From: Forficula auricularia
Taxonomy: Eukaryota; Arthropoda; Insecta; Dermaptera; Forficulidae
Length of the DNA stretch: 64,000 bases
Assembly: GCA_024734495.1 (NCBI GenBank)
Contig: JALMQS010000153.1
Location: 36,022,584 to 36,086,583 of the forward strand
Reading direction: 5' to 3'
The notes beneath the pieces were generated by a model that was given only the letters and a program-made list of their open reading frames with translations, was not told the origin of the DNA and did no database searches. This document shows, in pieces, positions 34,166 to 47,700 of the stretch. Each line of letters begins with the position of its first letter. The first letter of the stretch is position 1. Made by a program: the position numbers and the translations under genes.

Positions 34166-35605
34166 ATTAATAACTTTGACAAGAATAAATATATTCTAAC
34201 TTAATAGGGAGTCATTTTTTCATATTTCAATGTACTTTTAGGGAAAAATTACAAAAATTGAGAAAAAAAAATTGTTAATGGTTTTTTACTCAATGGGACA
34301 ACTTCGATTTTTCTCAAAAAAATTCACAAAATTCAACGTTAAAAAACAAAATTTTTGAGCTATTAAAGAAGAAAGGATTCAAATAACTTCTAATTAAAGA
34401 AAAAAATGTTCTGTGATAGTTGATTTAAATAACGTAAAAATAAAGAATTTTATCCCTTCGTAGTACTTATACTGTAAAATATAATAATTTACACCAAAAT
34501 TTTTCATTCAAGAAATTTTATCCAATCATTTCATAGCAATTTTCAAACTTTAGTACAAAATAAACATTTGTTTTTCTTACAATCTGGTATATAAATTATC
34601 GAGCTTAAAATGACAATTTGTTTTTTTAAGTTCTTGAATCAAAATCTTTCATTTAAAATGATATTTCTATATCTTAATATCTGTCGTAAAATCTTTAACC
34701 CAAAATGACCAATTTTTTCTGAAATTCTAACACAAAATCTCTAGTACAAAATTACCATTTCTTTCTTAAAATTTGTCGTTCAAAATGGCCATTTTCTCTT
34801 CAATTAATATTATCTTAAATATAATTTTAACTGATTTTCTGTATTTAATTCCTTGTTTAAAACAATTTTCCAAAATATAATAAATAAAAATTAAACAATC
34901 TTTAATAAATTAAAAATTTGTTGTCTTTTTTTTAATACTTTCAATAATAAAATTGATAAATTCATATTTCTAATCTTAATTCAATTTTAAAATAAATATA
35001 TCGTGTTTTTTTTTTTTTTAAATTAATTCAATAAAAGGGGATTTCAAATAAAAATTTATCAAGGAAGAACAATATTGGGAAGAATTTCAATTGGCGCTTT
35101 TATTATGTAAAATTTTACTATATTAAAAAAAAATGATACCCCTTTTTTAAACGTGATGGTAGTTTTAAGTGCCTAGAGTATTATTATTATTTTTTTTTTT
35201 TAGTAATATTTATATTAACATTAATATTAATTTTTATATTTGTTTTGACAACTCTAGGTTTTCTAAAAAAATTTTTTTTTTTTTAAGTAGTTAAATAAAA
35301 ATTTTGCAATTTAACTTGAAATATGTAAAATGAAAATATAGTAATAGTTTTACTTGATATTGAGCGTAAAAAAATAAAAAATATAGTTATCTATATATGA
35401 TTTCAACAAATAATTAATTATTGCTCTATTTTTTAAATGTATTTTTTTTTTTCAGTGAAAAAATGGAAAATTAGATTTCTATTAATGTTTCAAAATGTAT
35501 TTTTTTTTTGTTTTGTTTTTGCACTATTTCTAATATATGGATGATCAAGCCCAATATCAAAAATAGAAAGAGAGATTGTTAGATATTTTTTCTTTTCCCT
35601 ATAAT
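34166..35605. other. 3' flank of HEATR5B; AT-rich with a decayed short repeat
   Basis: From 34550 to 34800 the word CAAAATGACCATTT and variants recur at intervals of about 35-55 bases, six times by eye, like an old tandem repeat. The region near the HEATR5B stop should include its 3' UTR. I could not fix a polyadenylation site because AATAAA-like words are abundant on both strands. Confidence 0.4.
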
Positions 35606-35782
35606 TTAAGTGAAATTACTAAAATCCGTTTTCAGTTTAATAGTTGGTGCTTGTGACGTGATACTTTTGCTGGCTCGTAGTTCATGTTTGGCTTTTGCTT
35701 GTTGAGCTTGTTGCCCAAGACGGATGGCAGCTTGAAGTTTGTTGCGCATTTCGGACGATTGAGTCATCAACGTTTTGAATTC
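35606..35782 (-). CDS. Heatr5b: HEATR5B last coding exon
   Basis: The acceptor TTTTCTAG precedes EFKTLMTQSSEMRNKL. The exon then has an A/Q/K-rich helix (QQAQQAKAKHELRAS) and ends APTIKLKTDFSNFT followed by TAA at 35606-35608. APTIKLKT near the end is the family's C-terminal signature. The exon enters in phase 0. Confidence 0.93.
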   Translation of the reverse strand, partial: EFKTLMTQSSEMRNKLQAAIRLGQQAQQAKAKHELRASKSITSQAPTIKLKTDFSNFT

Positions 35783-38700
35783 CTAGAAAAATAATAGTTC
35801 AAAATAAAGTAAAAATTGTTATCATCCAAGTCGATGTGGGAATTATAATTAGGATTTGAATTTTTAGTGAAATCACACATTAAATTAATTCTAATTATTT
35901 ATTGAACACGAGTAAATAAATAATAATACAATAAAACTATGACGTTTCGATCGACTTATTCTGCGATCGTTCTCAAATATGAGCACCCACTCGGTTTATA
36001 CCTGAGAACGATCGCAGAATAAGTCGATCGAAACGTCATAGTTTTATTGAATTATTATTTATTTACTCGTGTTCAATAAATAATTAGAATTAATTAATGA
36101 GTGATTTCACTAAAAATTCAAATCCTAATAAAATTAATCACAAAAATAAGATGACGTGTTCTGATGTGGCGATCCACTTGACTTACCATACAACCTGGCC
36201 CCTCTTTTATATTTAATATTTAATAAAATTATTTATAATCATGTACGGGAGGGGGGTTAGTATTTCCATTTTTAGACTCCTGGGGGCCCACTGATTAAAT
36301 ACAATATTTGGTTGAGTTTGGTACAAGAGCCTATATTTTCATTTTTTGACTATTCACCCCCCCCCCATACGGGTAGTTTTTGCATTTTTAGACTTCTGGG
36401 GTTTCACTGATTATTAATCAGTAGAGATTGTGGTGTTGGTGCAAGGTGAAACATCTTTAATAAAGATAGAGTAAATAGATATTTTATTTAATATGGATTT
36501 ACTATGAGTTAAGGGCTAGGTCACTTATTGGGTCAATTATTATTTTAATGTGAAATAAGTGACCCAGCACTTAACTCATAGTAAATCCATATTAAATAAA
36601 ATATCTATTTACTCTTATCTTTATCACTGATTATGTAGACAAAATTTGGTTGAGTTTGGTACAAGAGCCTATATTTTCATTTTTTGACTATACCCCCCCC
36701 CCCCCCCCCGGTTAGTTTTTGCATTTTTAGACTTTTGGGGTTTCACTGATTATGTAGACAAAATTTGGTTGAGTTTGGTAAATGACCAAGATTTTCAATT
36801 TTTGACCCCCCTCCCCATTTTGGGCGGTTAATTTTTGTATTTTTAGACTTCAGGGGTCCCATTGATTATGTATACAAAATTTGGTTGAGTTTGCTCAAAT
36901 GGCCTAGATTTTTAATTTTTTAACCCCCGCCTCCCTTAATTTTTGGTCGATATGCATCAAAATCTAATCAGCTGATGGACCAAAACTACGTGTGAAATTT
37001 GGTTTCGATATTCACACTAGTTTTTGAGCTAGCTCGTCCACAAAAATTTGGTAACGCACAGACTAACGGACAGACAACCAGACAGACTAACTAACAGACA
37101 TTTTGACAAAACAATTATTATCTTTAAAAATATAATTTTCACTTATTAGATCTTTTTTTGTAGAGCAAAATGCCATGGTTTTGCTCAATTTTTTAAATCA
37201 AAATAGTTTCAACCGTTTTTGAGATATTTCGAAAAAAAGAAGGAAAAAAAACTATTTTTCATGCACGATTACAATACTTGACCATACCCTGTATGGTAGA
37301 GTAATTAAAGCTTTAATAGCTTCATTACTAAGAATTTTTGTTGTTTTTATGTATGACCTCGGGAATCTTAAGAAAAGTATATTTTTTTTAATATTTTCAA
37401 TATGTGTGTGTGAGTGTGTTTAAATTTGGTGTAAGGGCCAGATTATAGCCGGTCCAACCTGTGAGTGAGCCGGGCTCTCTGATCCGTAGTCAAGGACTCT
37501 AACATGAACCCCAAAAATTGACATTGACTGGTATCGAACCAAAGTATGCGTGATCATGAAGCCAATTCATCAATTTCATGTTTAAAATTATTCTGTAAAA
37601 CGACATTTCGAAGGCCTGGAGTCCCCTTTTCTCAGTTTTTACATGGCGATACTCTATACTTATATCTTCAGCAACATAGTTCTATTTTTAAGCTGACAAA
37701 GGAGAATAATAATTTTTGTTTTTAACTAAACTCTATTTTAGTTTGAGCAGCTATAGATTAAATATCATTTTGCCTTCTTCTACCCCACCTGAATTTACTT
37801 CCCAGATAGGTAAATTCCTCAATTTCTTTTAGTAGACTATCTATTATTAATTACGTCACACAGATATTGTGGGATTTCTTTACCCTCCCTACTGGATATT
37901 GTTTTGATAAAAGAACTGTATTTATTTATAATATATTATAATATTTATGGGACCACAATTTTTAAACCCTCTACCCTATTGGAGTGTGATGAAATTTATA
38001 GATATTTATAGATGAACCTTAAGTAATAAAGTATATAATAATTGAATTGCTGATTACTGAATAGTATAAAAGTGAATTGAAGTTTTGAGAAAAACGCAAA
38101 AAACAGTTTTTTGGGACTTGAATATAATAATTGAAGAAACTTAATGCACAAATCAAAAATATATTTTATAGCAGTTTTTCAAACTACATGCTTTAATCTC
38201 TGTCCATAAATTACGTCACACGAATTTCAAGATTTTTAGACCCCTCCCTCCCTCTGTATAATAACATTCTGTCACACTATCACTTTAAAAGTTTTATATT
38301 TTATATTTGAAAATTATTAAAAAAATTTAATTTGACTTTTGTGACATCACAATTTTTAAGATCCCCGGGGCCCCATGTCACAAATCTGAGATGCCCCTCC
38401 CCCCTTATTATGTGACGTAGTTTATAGACGACCCCTTAGGAATTAGTTAACTCCAAAGTTAACAAAAATATATATCGATACAAATGACTTGAATCCTTTC
38501 AGAAGTCAGAGATTCAATTAAAAAAAAAAGGTTTCCTTACTTGTGGATATTGCGGTCCAATTCGGTTTAATTTTTGTAGACAATGTTCGTGTAGGGATTG
38601 GCACTGTTTAGTTGCCTTCTTTAATGAATGCTCGTCCAGAAGACAGTTGACCAGAATGGGGACCACCATCGTCAGCATCTGGACCCCTGAAATACAAACA

Positions 38701-41700
38701 AACCAAAAATACATTAAAAACAATGAAATTTTAATTAAATATTCACTTAAATTGAAAGGTTTTTTTGCCAAGGGTAGAAGGATTTTTATAAATTAAAATT
38801 TTTTATAAATTAAAGAAAACAAAAGAGTGTGTCTTCTGCTGGAAAAATAATTTTTTTAATTTATTTATAAAGAGACTACTTATAGTTTCGAGGAATTTGT
38901 CCTCTTCATCAGTCTATTACAATTGATTAACAGGAATTTTTCCAGCAGAAAAGAAACAGTCTTTTATTGTTTCAATAGTTTTTAAGGAATTTGGTGTTGG
39001 TACTTGGTGAAACATTTTTTAAAATTTTTGGATAAAAATACTTGGTAGGTTTCACATTAAGATATAAAAATGAAAAAATTTATTTTTGGAGAGACTTTAA
39101 TCTCGATATACCTATATATTTCGGGTGGCTAACCCATCTTCAGGAGCAACAGGAAGTAACTGGTTAGCCACCCGAAATATATTAGGTTGATGCATAATTA
39201 TGGAACGTTTGTATTGGCGCGTTTTTCTTTAACCAAAAATGGCGTTTTGTTTATTTTTTTTATAAAAACAATCTTCTCTATTTACAGTTAATAAAAATGC
39301 GTGTCGAAAACTATATTCATATTCGTCATATTATGCTCTACCACTACGAGAAAGGATGGAAGGCAGCACAGTCATTTCGCGATCTCAACCAACTTTTTAG
39401 ACGAAGGAAAAATTACCGATAGTGCAGTACGGAAGTGGTTTGTCCGTTTCAAATCAGGTGACACTAGTTTGGAGGATAAAGAAGGAAGAGGTCGGCCATC
39501 GGATTTTGATGATCAGGCACTTCTGACAGCCGTGGAAGAGGATGAAAGCCTTACAACACGAATGCTGGCTGCAGACTTCAATGTCGACCAATCAACGATC
39601 GTTCGACGCCTCAAAAAGCTTGACAAGGTATGGAAATTGGCTGGATGGGTCCCCCACGAACTCAGGCACAGCTTGACCGTCTTCACGGTGCAATCGAGGC
39701 GAAAAGACCGCGCAAAAAGAACCACATCGTGTTCCATCAGGATAACGCACATCCACATGTTGAGCGCCGGGTCGTCGAATTCATCGCCAATAAGGGCTGG
39801 GATCTACTCCCACATCACCGTACTCACCGACCGAAGCACCGACGGACTATCACATCAACCGCTCTTTGAAAAACTGGCAAAAGACTAAGATCTACGAAGA
39901 TTTGGATGACTTGGTGGCCGATGTCAAAGCGTGGATTGCCTCCAAGAATCGTGACTTCTTCGCCCGTGGAACCGACCGACTGCCAAGCAAATGGGAAGCA
40001 CTTATTGAAGTAGATGGTGAATACGTTCCCGAATAATCATTTAAACATGTTTTTGTTAAATTTTATTATTGTTTTTGCTGAATAAAAATATTTTTAAAAA
40101 ACGTTCCATAATTATGCATCAACCTAATATATGTCGAGATTAAAGTCTCTCCAAAAATAAATTCGTTTTATTTTTATATCTTAATGTGAAACCTACCAAG
40201 TATTTTAATCCAATAATTTTATTGTTTCCTTTAATTTATAAAAAAAATTAAATATTCCCTATTAGTTATTTACCTTGTATCAGATTTCCTTAGGTTAGCA
40301 TAAACAAAAAGTTTTCGCCTATTAATAATAATTTTAAAGAATTTTTTTAAACAAATTTTTAAATACCAAATACGATTAGAAAATAGATAAAGAATTTAAT
40401 AATTAAAAACAGCTGAACTTAAAGGGATATTATCACAGACATAACGTTTTGAACACTAAATCCCAAGATATTTTATATAATTAAATATTTTCAATATTAT
40501 ATGATTTAACATAAATAAATAAAACATCAAGAGATTGTAATAGATTGAGTCCGAGTTCTAATGAATAATTTTATAACATGACAGAAGGGTTGTGCCCAAC
40601 TATTTTATTAAAAGTGTTAGAATGCTTACAGGACAAATTTTATAAAGTACTATTAATCTCAGTAACATGTTCAGAACTACATTGAAAAGGATAGTCATGC
40701 GAAACAAAAATGAAGATATAACTACATTTAAGAAATTGTTAAGGTAGTTCTTTCACAAAAAATTCAAGAAGTCTTTGAAACTTGGAATATAAGTCTTTAA
40801 AAGCATAATACACATACTGTTAAAATTTGAAGACGATTTACCGCACCAAACATGAAATAATTGCAATGAAAAATTACATTTTTAATATAGGGTAGATAGG
40901 GAAAAGAGACGACTGTGGGTCAGTGGATAGAGTGTTGGGTCGCTGACTCGAAGATCGCTGGTTCGAGACCGAGTCTCGGCAGATAGATATTTTCAGTCGC
41001 CTCCTCTTGGAAAGTAATGGCAACCTACCAAGAGTATAATTGCCTAGTAACCTCTCCAAATTAGCCGTTCGGAACCGGCGTTAAAAAGTAGGTCCCATAT
41101 ATCTGTGTAAAACAACTAAATACACTCAGCACAGGTATATGTGAAGAGGAGCCGACACCCGTTTCGGGTATGGCACTCGAAGAAGAAGAAGATAGGGAAA
41201 GAGTGGGGATATGATCATTATTTTATTTTTTTTCCTTGAAGGACTTTCACCATCTTGATGAAAAACTAATATTTGTTAGAATAATATATTCGGAAAAATT
41301 AAAAAAAAAAATTGAAATTATTTACCACGTACCTAGTTTTGATATAAAGAAAAAAAAACATATTTGGGCGATTATTTTTAGTGGAGGGGATATAAGCACA
41401 ATGGCTTGGAAACGATCCAGCTAGTATGTGTGTATCTATATAGAGATTTCGTAGTATGAGTGGACAGTCACGTTAAAAAAACATAACCTAAAATTTTAGT
41501 TGAGTTCATATTTATAGTGGTTACGAGGCTAAAATTTTTTGTGTGCATTGTCGCGAAAGAACCTCCTTAATAACCCTTGAACTATTGAAAAAAAATATAT
41601 TTTAGAAAATCATTTAAGTTTTGGAAGAATAAATTTAATTAAAATTTTGTATTTGTTAGTATATCTTCATTTTGAGGAAACATTTATATAGTAAAGGATA

Positions 41701-44700
41701 TTTTTAAAGGATATCAAAATATAATGGATTTAAATTAAAGTAAAACAACTAAGGATAGAGAGAGGGGGGATAAGCCAACTGTAAAGGTGCTATAAGGACT
41801 AACTGTGCTGGGGCTCAGCTAGGGCAATCAGCGACTCGACGGTGTGCAGACTTTCCACGCAGAGGGCCAGCTCGAGGTCGTTGGTGAGTTGTCGACTGCC
41901 TTCTGAGTAGAGGAACTCGATAAGCCGAGGCGCCAGAGCATGGATGTAGGGCGTACTCACGCTCTTTACAGGGTGGTTGAAAATGGAACGCATTGTCTGC
42001 ACGCATTTGAGCTTCACCTGGTAAACAATCTTGGATTATTATCTTGAATAAAATACTCACTCACACATGTTTAACATAGTAATTTTATAATTAACAAGTA
42101 ACCGAGAAAGCTTTTTTTTGCCCAGGAGGGAGCGTCACGTTGTGTCCCATAAAAGGCATTGAATTAGAATTAGTGCCCCCCCCCCCGCGTTCTAACATAT
42201 TTTGAATAATAATTGATGTTGGCTTCAATATAATAACAGTCTCTTAAAGAATAAGTGGACGGGATAATAGAGTAGTGGCTAAAGAGCTTGATTTGGCCGA
42301 ATTAGAAAAAATAGAAGAACACATTTTCAAAATTTCTAAATCCTTCTATGATAACACTGCTCGACAAAAATTAAACAAAAATTTCCCCACGCAAACCTAA
42401 TAATGGATTCTAGTAGAGTTTTATGCTGATTATCATGCGATTTCCCGATTTTTTTACAACACATTTGTCATTTTGAGATATTATCGATCAAAATGACGAA
42501 AAAGGTCATTTTGACCTATTTTCGAGTAGCATCAGATTATTAAACAGCAATATTTGAAATCAAAATATTTTGTTGCCGTAATAAAAAACAGCTTCCTCTT
42601 TGATTTTCAAATTACTATTTGTTTTTTAGCTCAATTATAACTCGAATTATAACTAAAAGACTTAAAAACTTTTGTTTTTATCTATGTTTATTTTCCTTTA
42701 AAATCACGTAGTTTTAGTTTTTTTAGATATAACTTGAGTTATAATTGAGCTAAAAACAAATGGTAATTTGAAAATCAAAGAGGAAGCTGTTTTCTATTAC
42801 GTCAACAAAATGTTTTGATTTCAAATATTGCTGTTTAATATTTAATGGGACTCGAAAATAGGTCAAAATGGCCTTTTTCGTCATTTTGACCGATAATATC
42901 TCAAAACTCTGACGTGTTGTAAAAAATTGGGAAATTGCATGATAATCAGCATATAAAACTCTACCGGAATCCATTGTTAGATTTACGGGGAGAAATTTTT
43001 TGTCGAACAGTGTAATCAACTTAAGGTAGTTGTTTCGCGACAATACTATCAAAAAGTTAATGCTAGACTAGTATATAGAACAGACAATAAGCATTCATAA
43101 TTCATAAGCCCAAATATTTTTGCTGTCTATGTACGACTACTAGTCAATCCCGTGCTCGTTTGCCAAATCTGGCAACAGTGACCGAGCTTGTATATATTTT
43201 ATCATAGAAATTTCAGATAAAGTACATTATAAAGGGAGATTTATAAAACAAAAGTTCTTAATAAGCGATTGAAAGCTGTTGGGACAATGGCTGAAGCGAA
43301 AAAGCGTCAAAACAAGTACTAAAGTTAACCCACTTTTGAGGTTAAATACATGCGTTGTTGCCAGCTTGTTTTTAGTGTAAATTTTTAATTATACATTTTT
43401 CATTATTTATTAATTATTATCTCAGAAACTGTATTGTAACTATGAATTAAAATTTTCTTAAAAAATGTATTAGTTATTGTTGAATGTTGGTTTAGTTTTT
43501 TATACCAATGGTAAGAAGTGTTTCTTAATTATAATTAAATATGTATGTAAACTTTCCGATATTCCGTATAGTGCACTGTATAAGAGACTGAAAAACTCTC
43601 TCTTTAGAATTTAATATCTCTGGAATTATATTGTTCTTAAATTTCGTTTTGCCACCAATCGATGCAGAAGTATTTAAATAATAATCTCTCTAAATTTCAA
43701 AAAAATCCTAAGAAAACACATATGGTGAAACAACTAGCTTAAACACAATAAATTAACAAGACTCGCGAAACAAATTATTCAAAATTCATATGAGAAAAAA
43801 CCCCAGATTTGCAGAGACTTATAGACGTCTAAGCATAATCACCAACTAATGTAAAAGGCCCAAAAAGACTAAATTTTTCTTTCTGTTTAAAAAACAGGTT
43901 TTTTGTTCCTTTGAATTTTTCCAGTGAAAAACCCCTTAACGAAACAATTAATAAAAATAAATCTAGGGATAAGTATTTCACATATACTTATATATATCAA
44001 AAAAGAAGTTATTATAATCACAAAGAACAAAAATCAAGGCAAAATAAGCTATTATCCAAGGTAGGTGGTTGCAAATCTAGTGAAAATATGTAATGTAGGT
44101 ATATTATAAAATCTGTCAATTATTGCCTTATCTTGTAATGTATATACCTGTATGTGTATATTATAAATAAAAATTTTGATATTCACACTAATTTTTGAGT
44201 TAGCTCGTCCACAAAATTGGGTAACGCACAGACTAACAGTCATTTTGACAAAACAATTATTATCTCAAAAAATATAATTTTTTCTACGTTCACTTATTAG
44301 GGCTTTTTTGTAAAGCGAAAAGCCATGGTTTCGGCCAATTTTTTTAATCAAAATAGTTTCAGCCGTTTTTGAGATATTTAAAAAAAAAGAAGCAAAAAAC
44401 CACTTTTTTCATGCACGATTACAATACTTGACCATACCCTGTATGGTAAAGCAAAATATAAAATTTAAAACAAACAAATATAAAATCATAAATATGTTGA
44501 AATTCATCGTTTTTTTGTATTAAATAAATACAATATTTTTATAAAAACAATCTCAAAATGTTTATTAAAAATCCAGACGTTTCGGAAAAAATACCCCCTT
44601 TATCAATTAAAAGTTGGAAAATAGTTGCTTTAGTGATAAAGGGAGAATTTCTCAAGAAGCGTATGGATTTTTAATAAACATTTTGAGATGGTTTTTATAA

Positions 44701-47700
44701 AAAAGAATTGTATATAATATTTATAATTTATTTGTTAGAGAGTATAGTTTCAAAAGTTTGACCTCATCATCAGTCTTTTTAATTAGAAATATTCTATCTG
44801 TCATTTCTCATTGGTTCAAAAACCCAATTGAATGTAGGTAAATTCGTTTCGTCATAATATTAAGCCGGATATTTGAACCCATGAGGTATAAGAGAGATAT
44901 TCTAATTAAAAAGACTGATACTTTCGAAATTATCGTCTTTAACAAATAAATTATATATACCTATATACGTATATTTATTAATGATATAGGTATTTATTTA
45001 AAATGATAAAATGTTTATTTTAATTATTATTTTGAGTTTTCTTACCGTTGGATTATTGCTTTGTAGGCACTGTTGGAAATGATTAATGCAAGGATATTGA
45101 AGATTAGGCGCTGTCACTACTTCTGCTGGCGAATGAAGAACAAACACCGCGATGGCTAATAATATAGTCACTTCGTCTAATTTAGTTTCATCAGACCCTG
45201 AAAAAATATTTATTTATTTTTAAATTTGTGGGAAATTATTTTAATGAATTTTCTTAATTCTGTTTTATTAAAAGCATATGGTTAGCAGGTGCCCGTTAAA
45301 GGGATTGTGGCCCATTGTCATTTCGAAGGGTCATCTTCTGGGTTGCAGGCCCTGTATAGATCGGCGGTTATTGTCCCTTTATAGTCAGGGTAAAAGCTTT
45401 CTGTCATAAATAATACTATGACAACTTGTGTTGATGGTGTGTGGACTGACAGTGCACCCCCCCCCTGATAGGCATGTGTGAATGTGAGTTGTTAGTTGGC
45501 AGTTGCCAGTCGACAACGGGAGTTGCTTAAAGGCAGTTGTACGTTGTTAGTTCTAAGCTGATGTTTTAAGATGATCTACCCCCTAGACGGAAATATGTAA
45601 AACCCCCCTTTTTGTAAATAAATACATTTAAAAATAAATACGTGTGTTATTTGACCCCTACGAGCCAATTTGAATGAAACCCGCCCCTACAAATTTCTAT
45701 TTATTATTATTATTATTATAATTATTTAATAGGTATGTAATTTAATTGATTAAATAGACAGTCGGGGTGTTCGGTCGTGTTATTTATTAACTAATAGTTA
45801 TAGTTATTAATTAATTATGTCATCTCTTCATCCATTCATTTCCTAATAGATTTTAAAATTATTTATTTCTGATCAATCACGTACCTATTAAATATTTTTT
45901 TAGAGAAAAGCCAAATAAAATACACTAATTATATATACCAGTTTTTGCGAGATCAATCACTTTAGCAAGAGCACTCTGGAGTAGTTGACGCCATTCAGCC
46001 GAACTTCTCTCATCTTTGCAATATTTATCAGTTGCTAGTATTCTTAAGCACCTAAGAGCGGCAGCAACAGGTAGTTCAGTTGCAAGAACCGCATGGTCGT
46101 CAGAGTTCTTGGTTGCTGATTCCTTAATGATGCCTGTTGTAAGATAGAGCAATGTGGGCAATATTGCCACAGCACCTAGGATAAACAAAATACAATATTA
46201 TTATTATATTTTAGAAAAAGTACCTGGAACACCGAACTTTGTTCGATAATTTTTATTTGTTTTTAATAATTGTTTATTTAATCAACCACTTGATTTGTTT
46301 TGATACAACCACATATGATTCATCCAGTTTTTTCTAAGTTAACTCCTGATAAAAAAGAGGAATATACACCTTTTAAGAAATCAAACGGTGAAAATTAATT
46401 AAAAAACCTACCAAAATGATTTTTTTTTCAAATAGAGACCTGGTTAGAATGATTCTTCATCCACGAAAATAAATAAATTTTGTTAATTAAAATCGTTTTT
46501 GTGAAAAATATATTAATTTTTTTGTCACACCTGTGAATAATTAATTGAATTAAGAAAAAAACCAATCAAATTTAAAGTTACCCAAAGATGAGATCGATTT
46601 CTTGACTCAAAAAACCCCTAATCCGTGATTTGAAATCGTTAGAGCCGTTTTCGAGAAACCAATTCTATAAATATTTATAAGAATTGATGGAAAAATAAAA
46701 GGAAAAAACGATGTAGATAAAATGTTAGGGATTTTTTATTTTATTATAATTAATTTATTTATTTTATTTAAGTATTATAGAAAATTAGAATTAGTAAAAT
46801 TTACCTTTAGGGGAACACAATTTTGGCAGTGATTCCATGATACTGAGTGTAGAGGCAATCAATTTGTTGCCAAGAGGAGTAATAGGGGATGGAAGACGTC
46901 CAGATGCTGCAGCGGCCACTGCAGCTGCAGCCGCTGCTCCATTCGGGGATGGATTCAATGCAGGCAATTGACGAACCAAAAGACAGAGACAAACCTGAAA
47001 ACAATTTTTCCATTATTGAATTATGGGATTTAAATTGTTTTAGGAAATTTTTGAAGCTGGAAATAGAAATAAAAACAACTAGCTGCGAAGCCCGCATTCG
47101 GCGGGTTTCTTGCTAGCTAGGGGCTTGACCCCTGGCTTGAGTCCCCCTCCATTCCACCAACAATATAAATGCGATTTATAACGCAACTTCAAATAATAAA
47201 ATTGGGGGGTCGGATAGGCTAGGTGGTAGCGTATCATCCTGCTAACCAAGTGGACCCGGGTTCGAATCCGACTCGAGGCATTCGGCTGAAATCTGAGCCC
47301 CGAAGTAGAGGCAAAATTTAAAAATATATAGTATCGTAAATTGGCTTATGGTTAGAAAGGCCGAAAAGCCAAAAAAAAAAAAAAAAATAATAATAAAATT
47401 GGTAAACATTATATGTTCTTCATTTTTTACTTTCACATATATATTCTATATCATGTAATGAATAGAATATAATGTGAAGTATTATATTTGGCTGCGGACA
47501 GAGCTTTGGGATTTGAAACTTAAAGAGGTTCTTTCGCGACAATCCACCCAAAAAGTTTTAGCCTCGTAACCACTCTATAAATATGAACGGGGTTAAAATT
47601 TTAAGTTATGTTTTTTTAACGTGTCTGTACATTTTAAGATACTATATTCTATTATTCTATTATTTACCACGTGTTTGATAAACGAATAATATAAAGCATA

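Larger units (their letters stand above)
39000..40222. repeat. Fold-back target of the mariner insertion
   Basis: Before the mariner, TTGGATAAAAATACTTGGTA...GAGACTTTAATCTCGATA (39022-39108) is repeated inverted after it (40132-40222). An inner hairpin GGTGGCTAACC...GGTTAGCCACC spans 39124-39174. On the minus strand CTGAAGA (39137-39143) and a GGGT/ACCC stem precede GAAAT. The same GTGTTGGTACTTRGTGAAAC start occurs at 59921. Confidence 0.7.

Noticed and set aside
39513..39758. Minus-strand ORF of 81 codons
   Set aside because: It is the antisense shadow of the mariner transposase.
46807..47116. ORFs in other frames across the alanine-rich HEATR5B exon
   Set aside because: They are shadows of the exon at 46805-46994 running into the intron; splice phases fix the true frame.
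47206..47275. Possible functional tRNA gene
   Set aside because: It is followed by a SINE body, poly-A and a 14-bp duplication.
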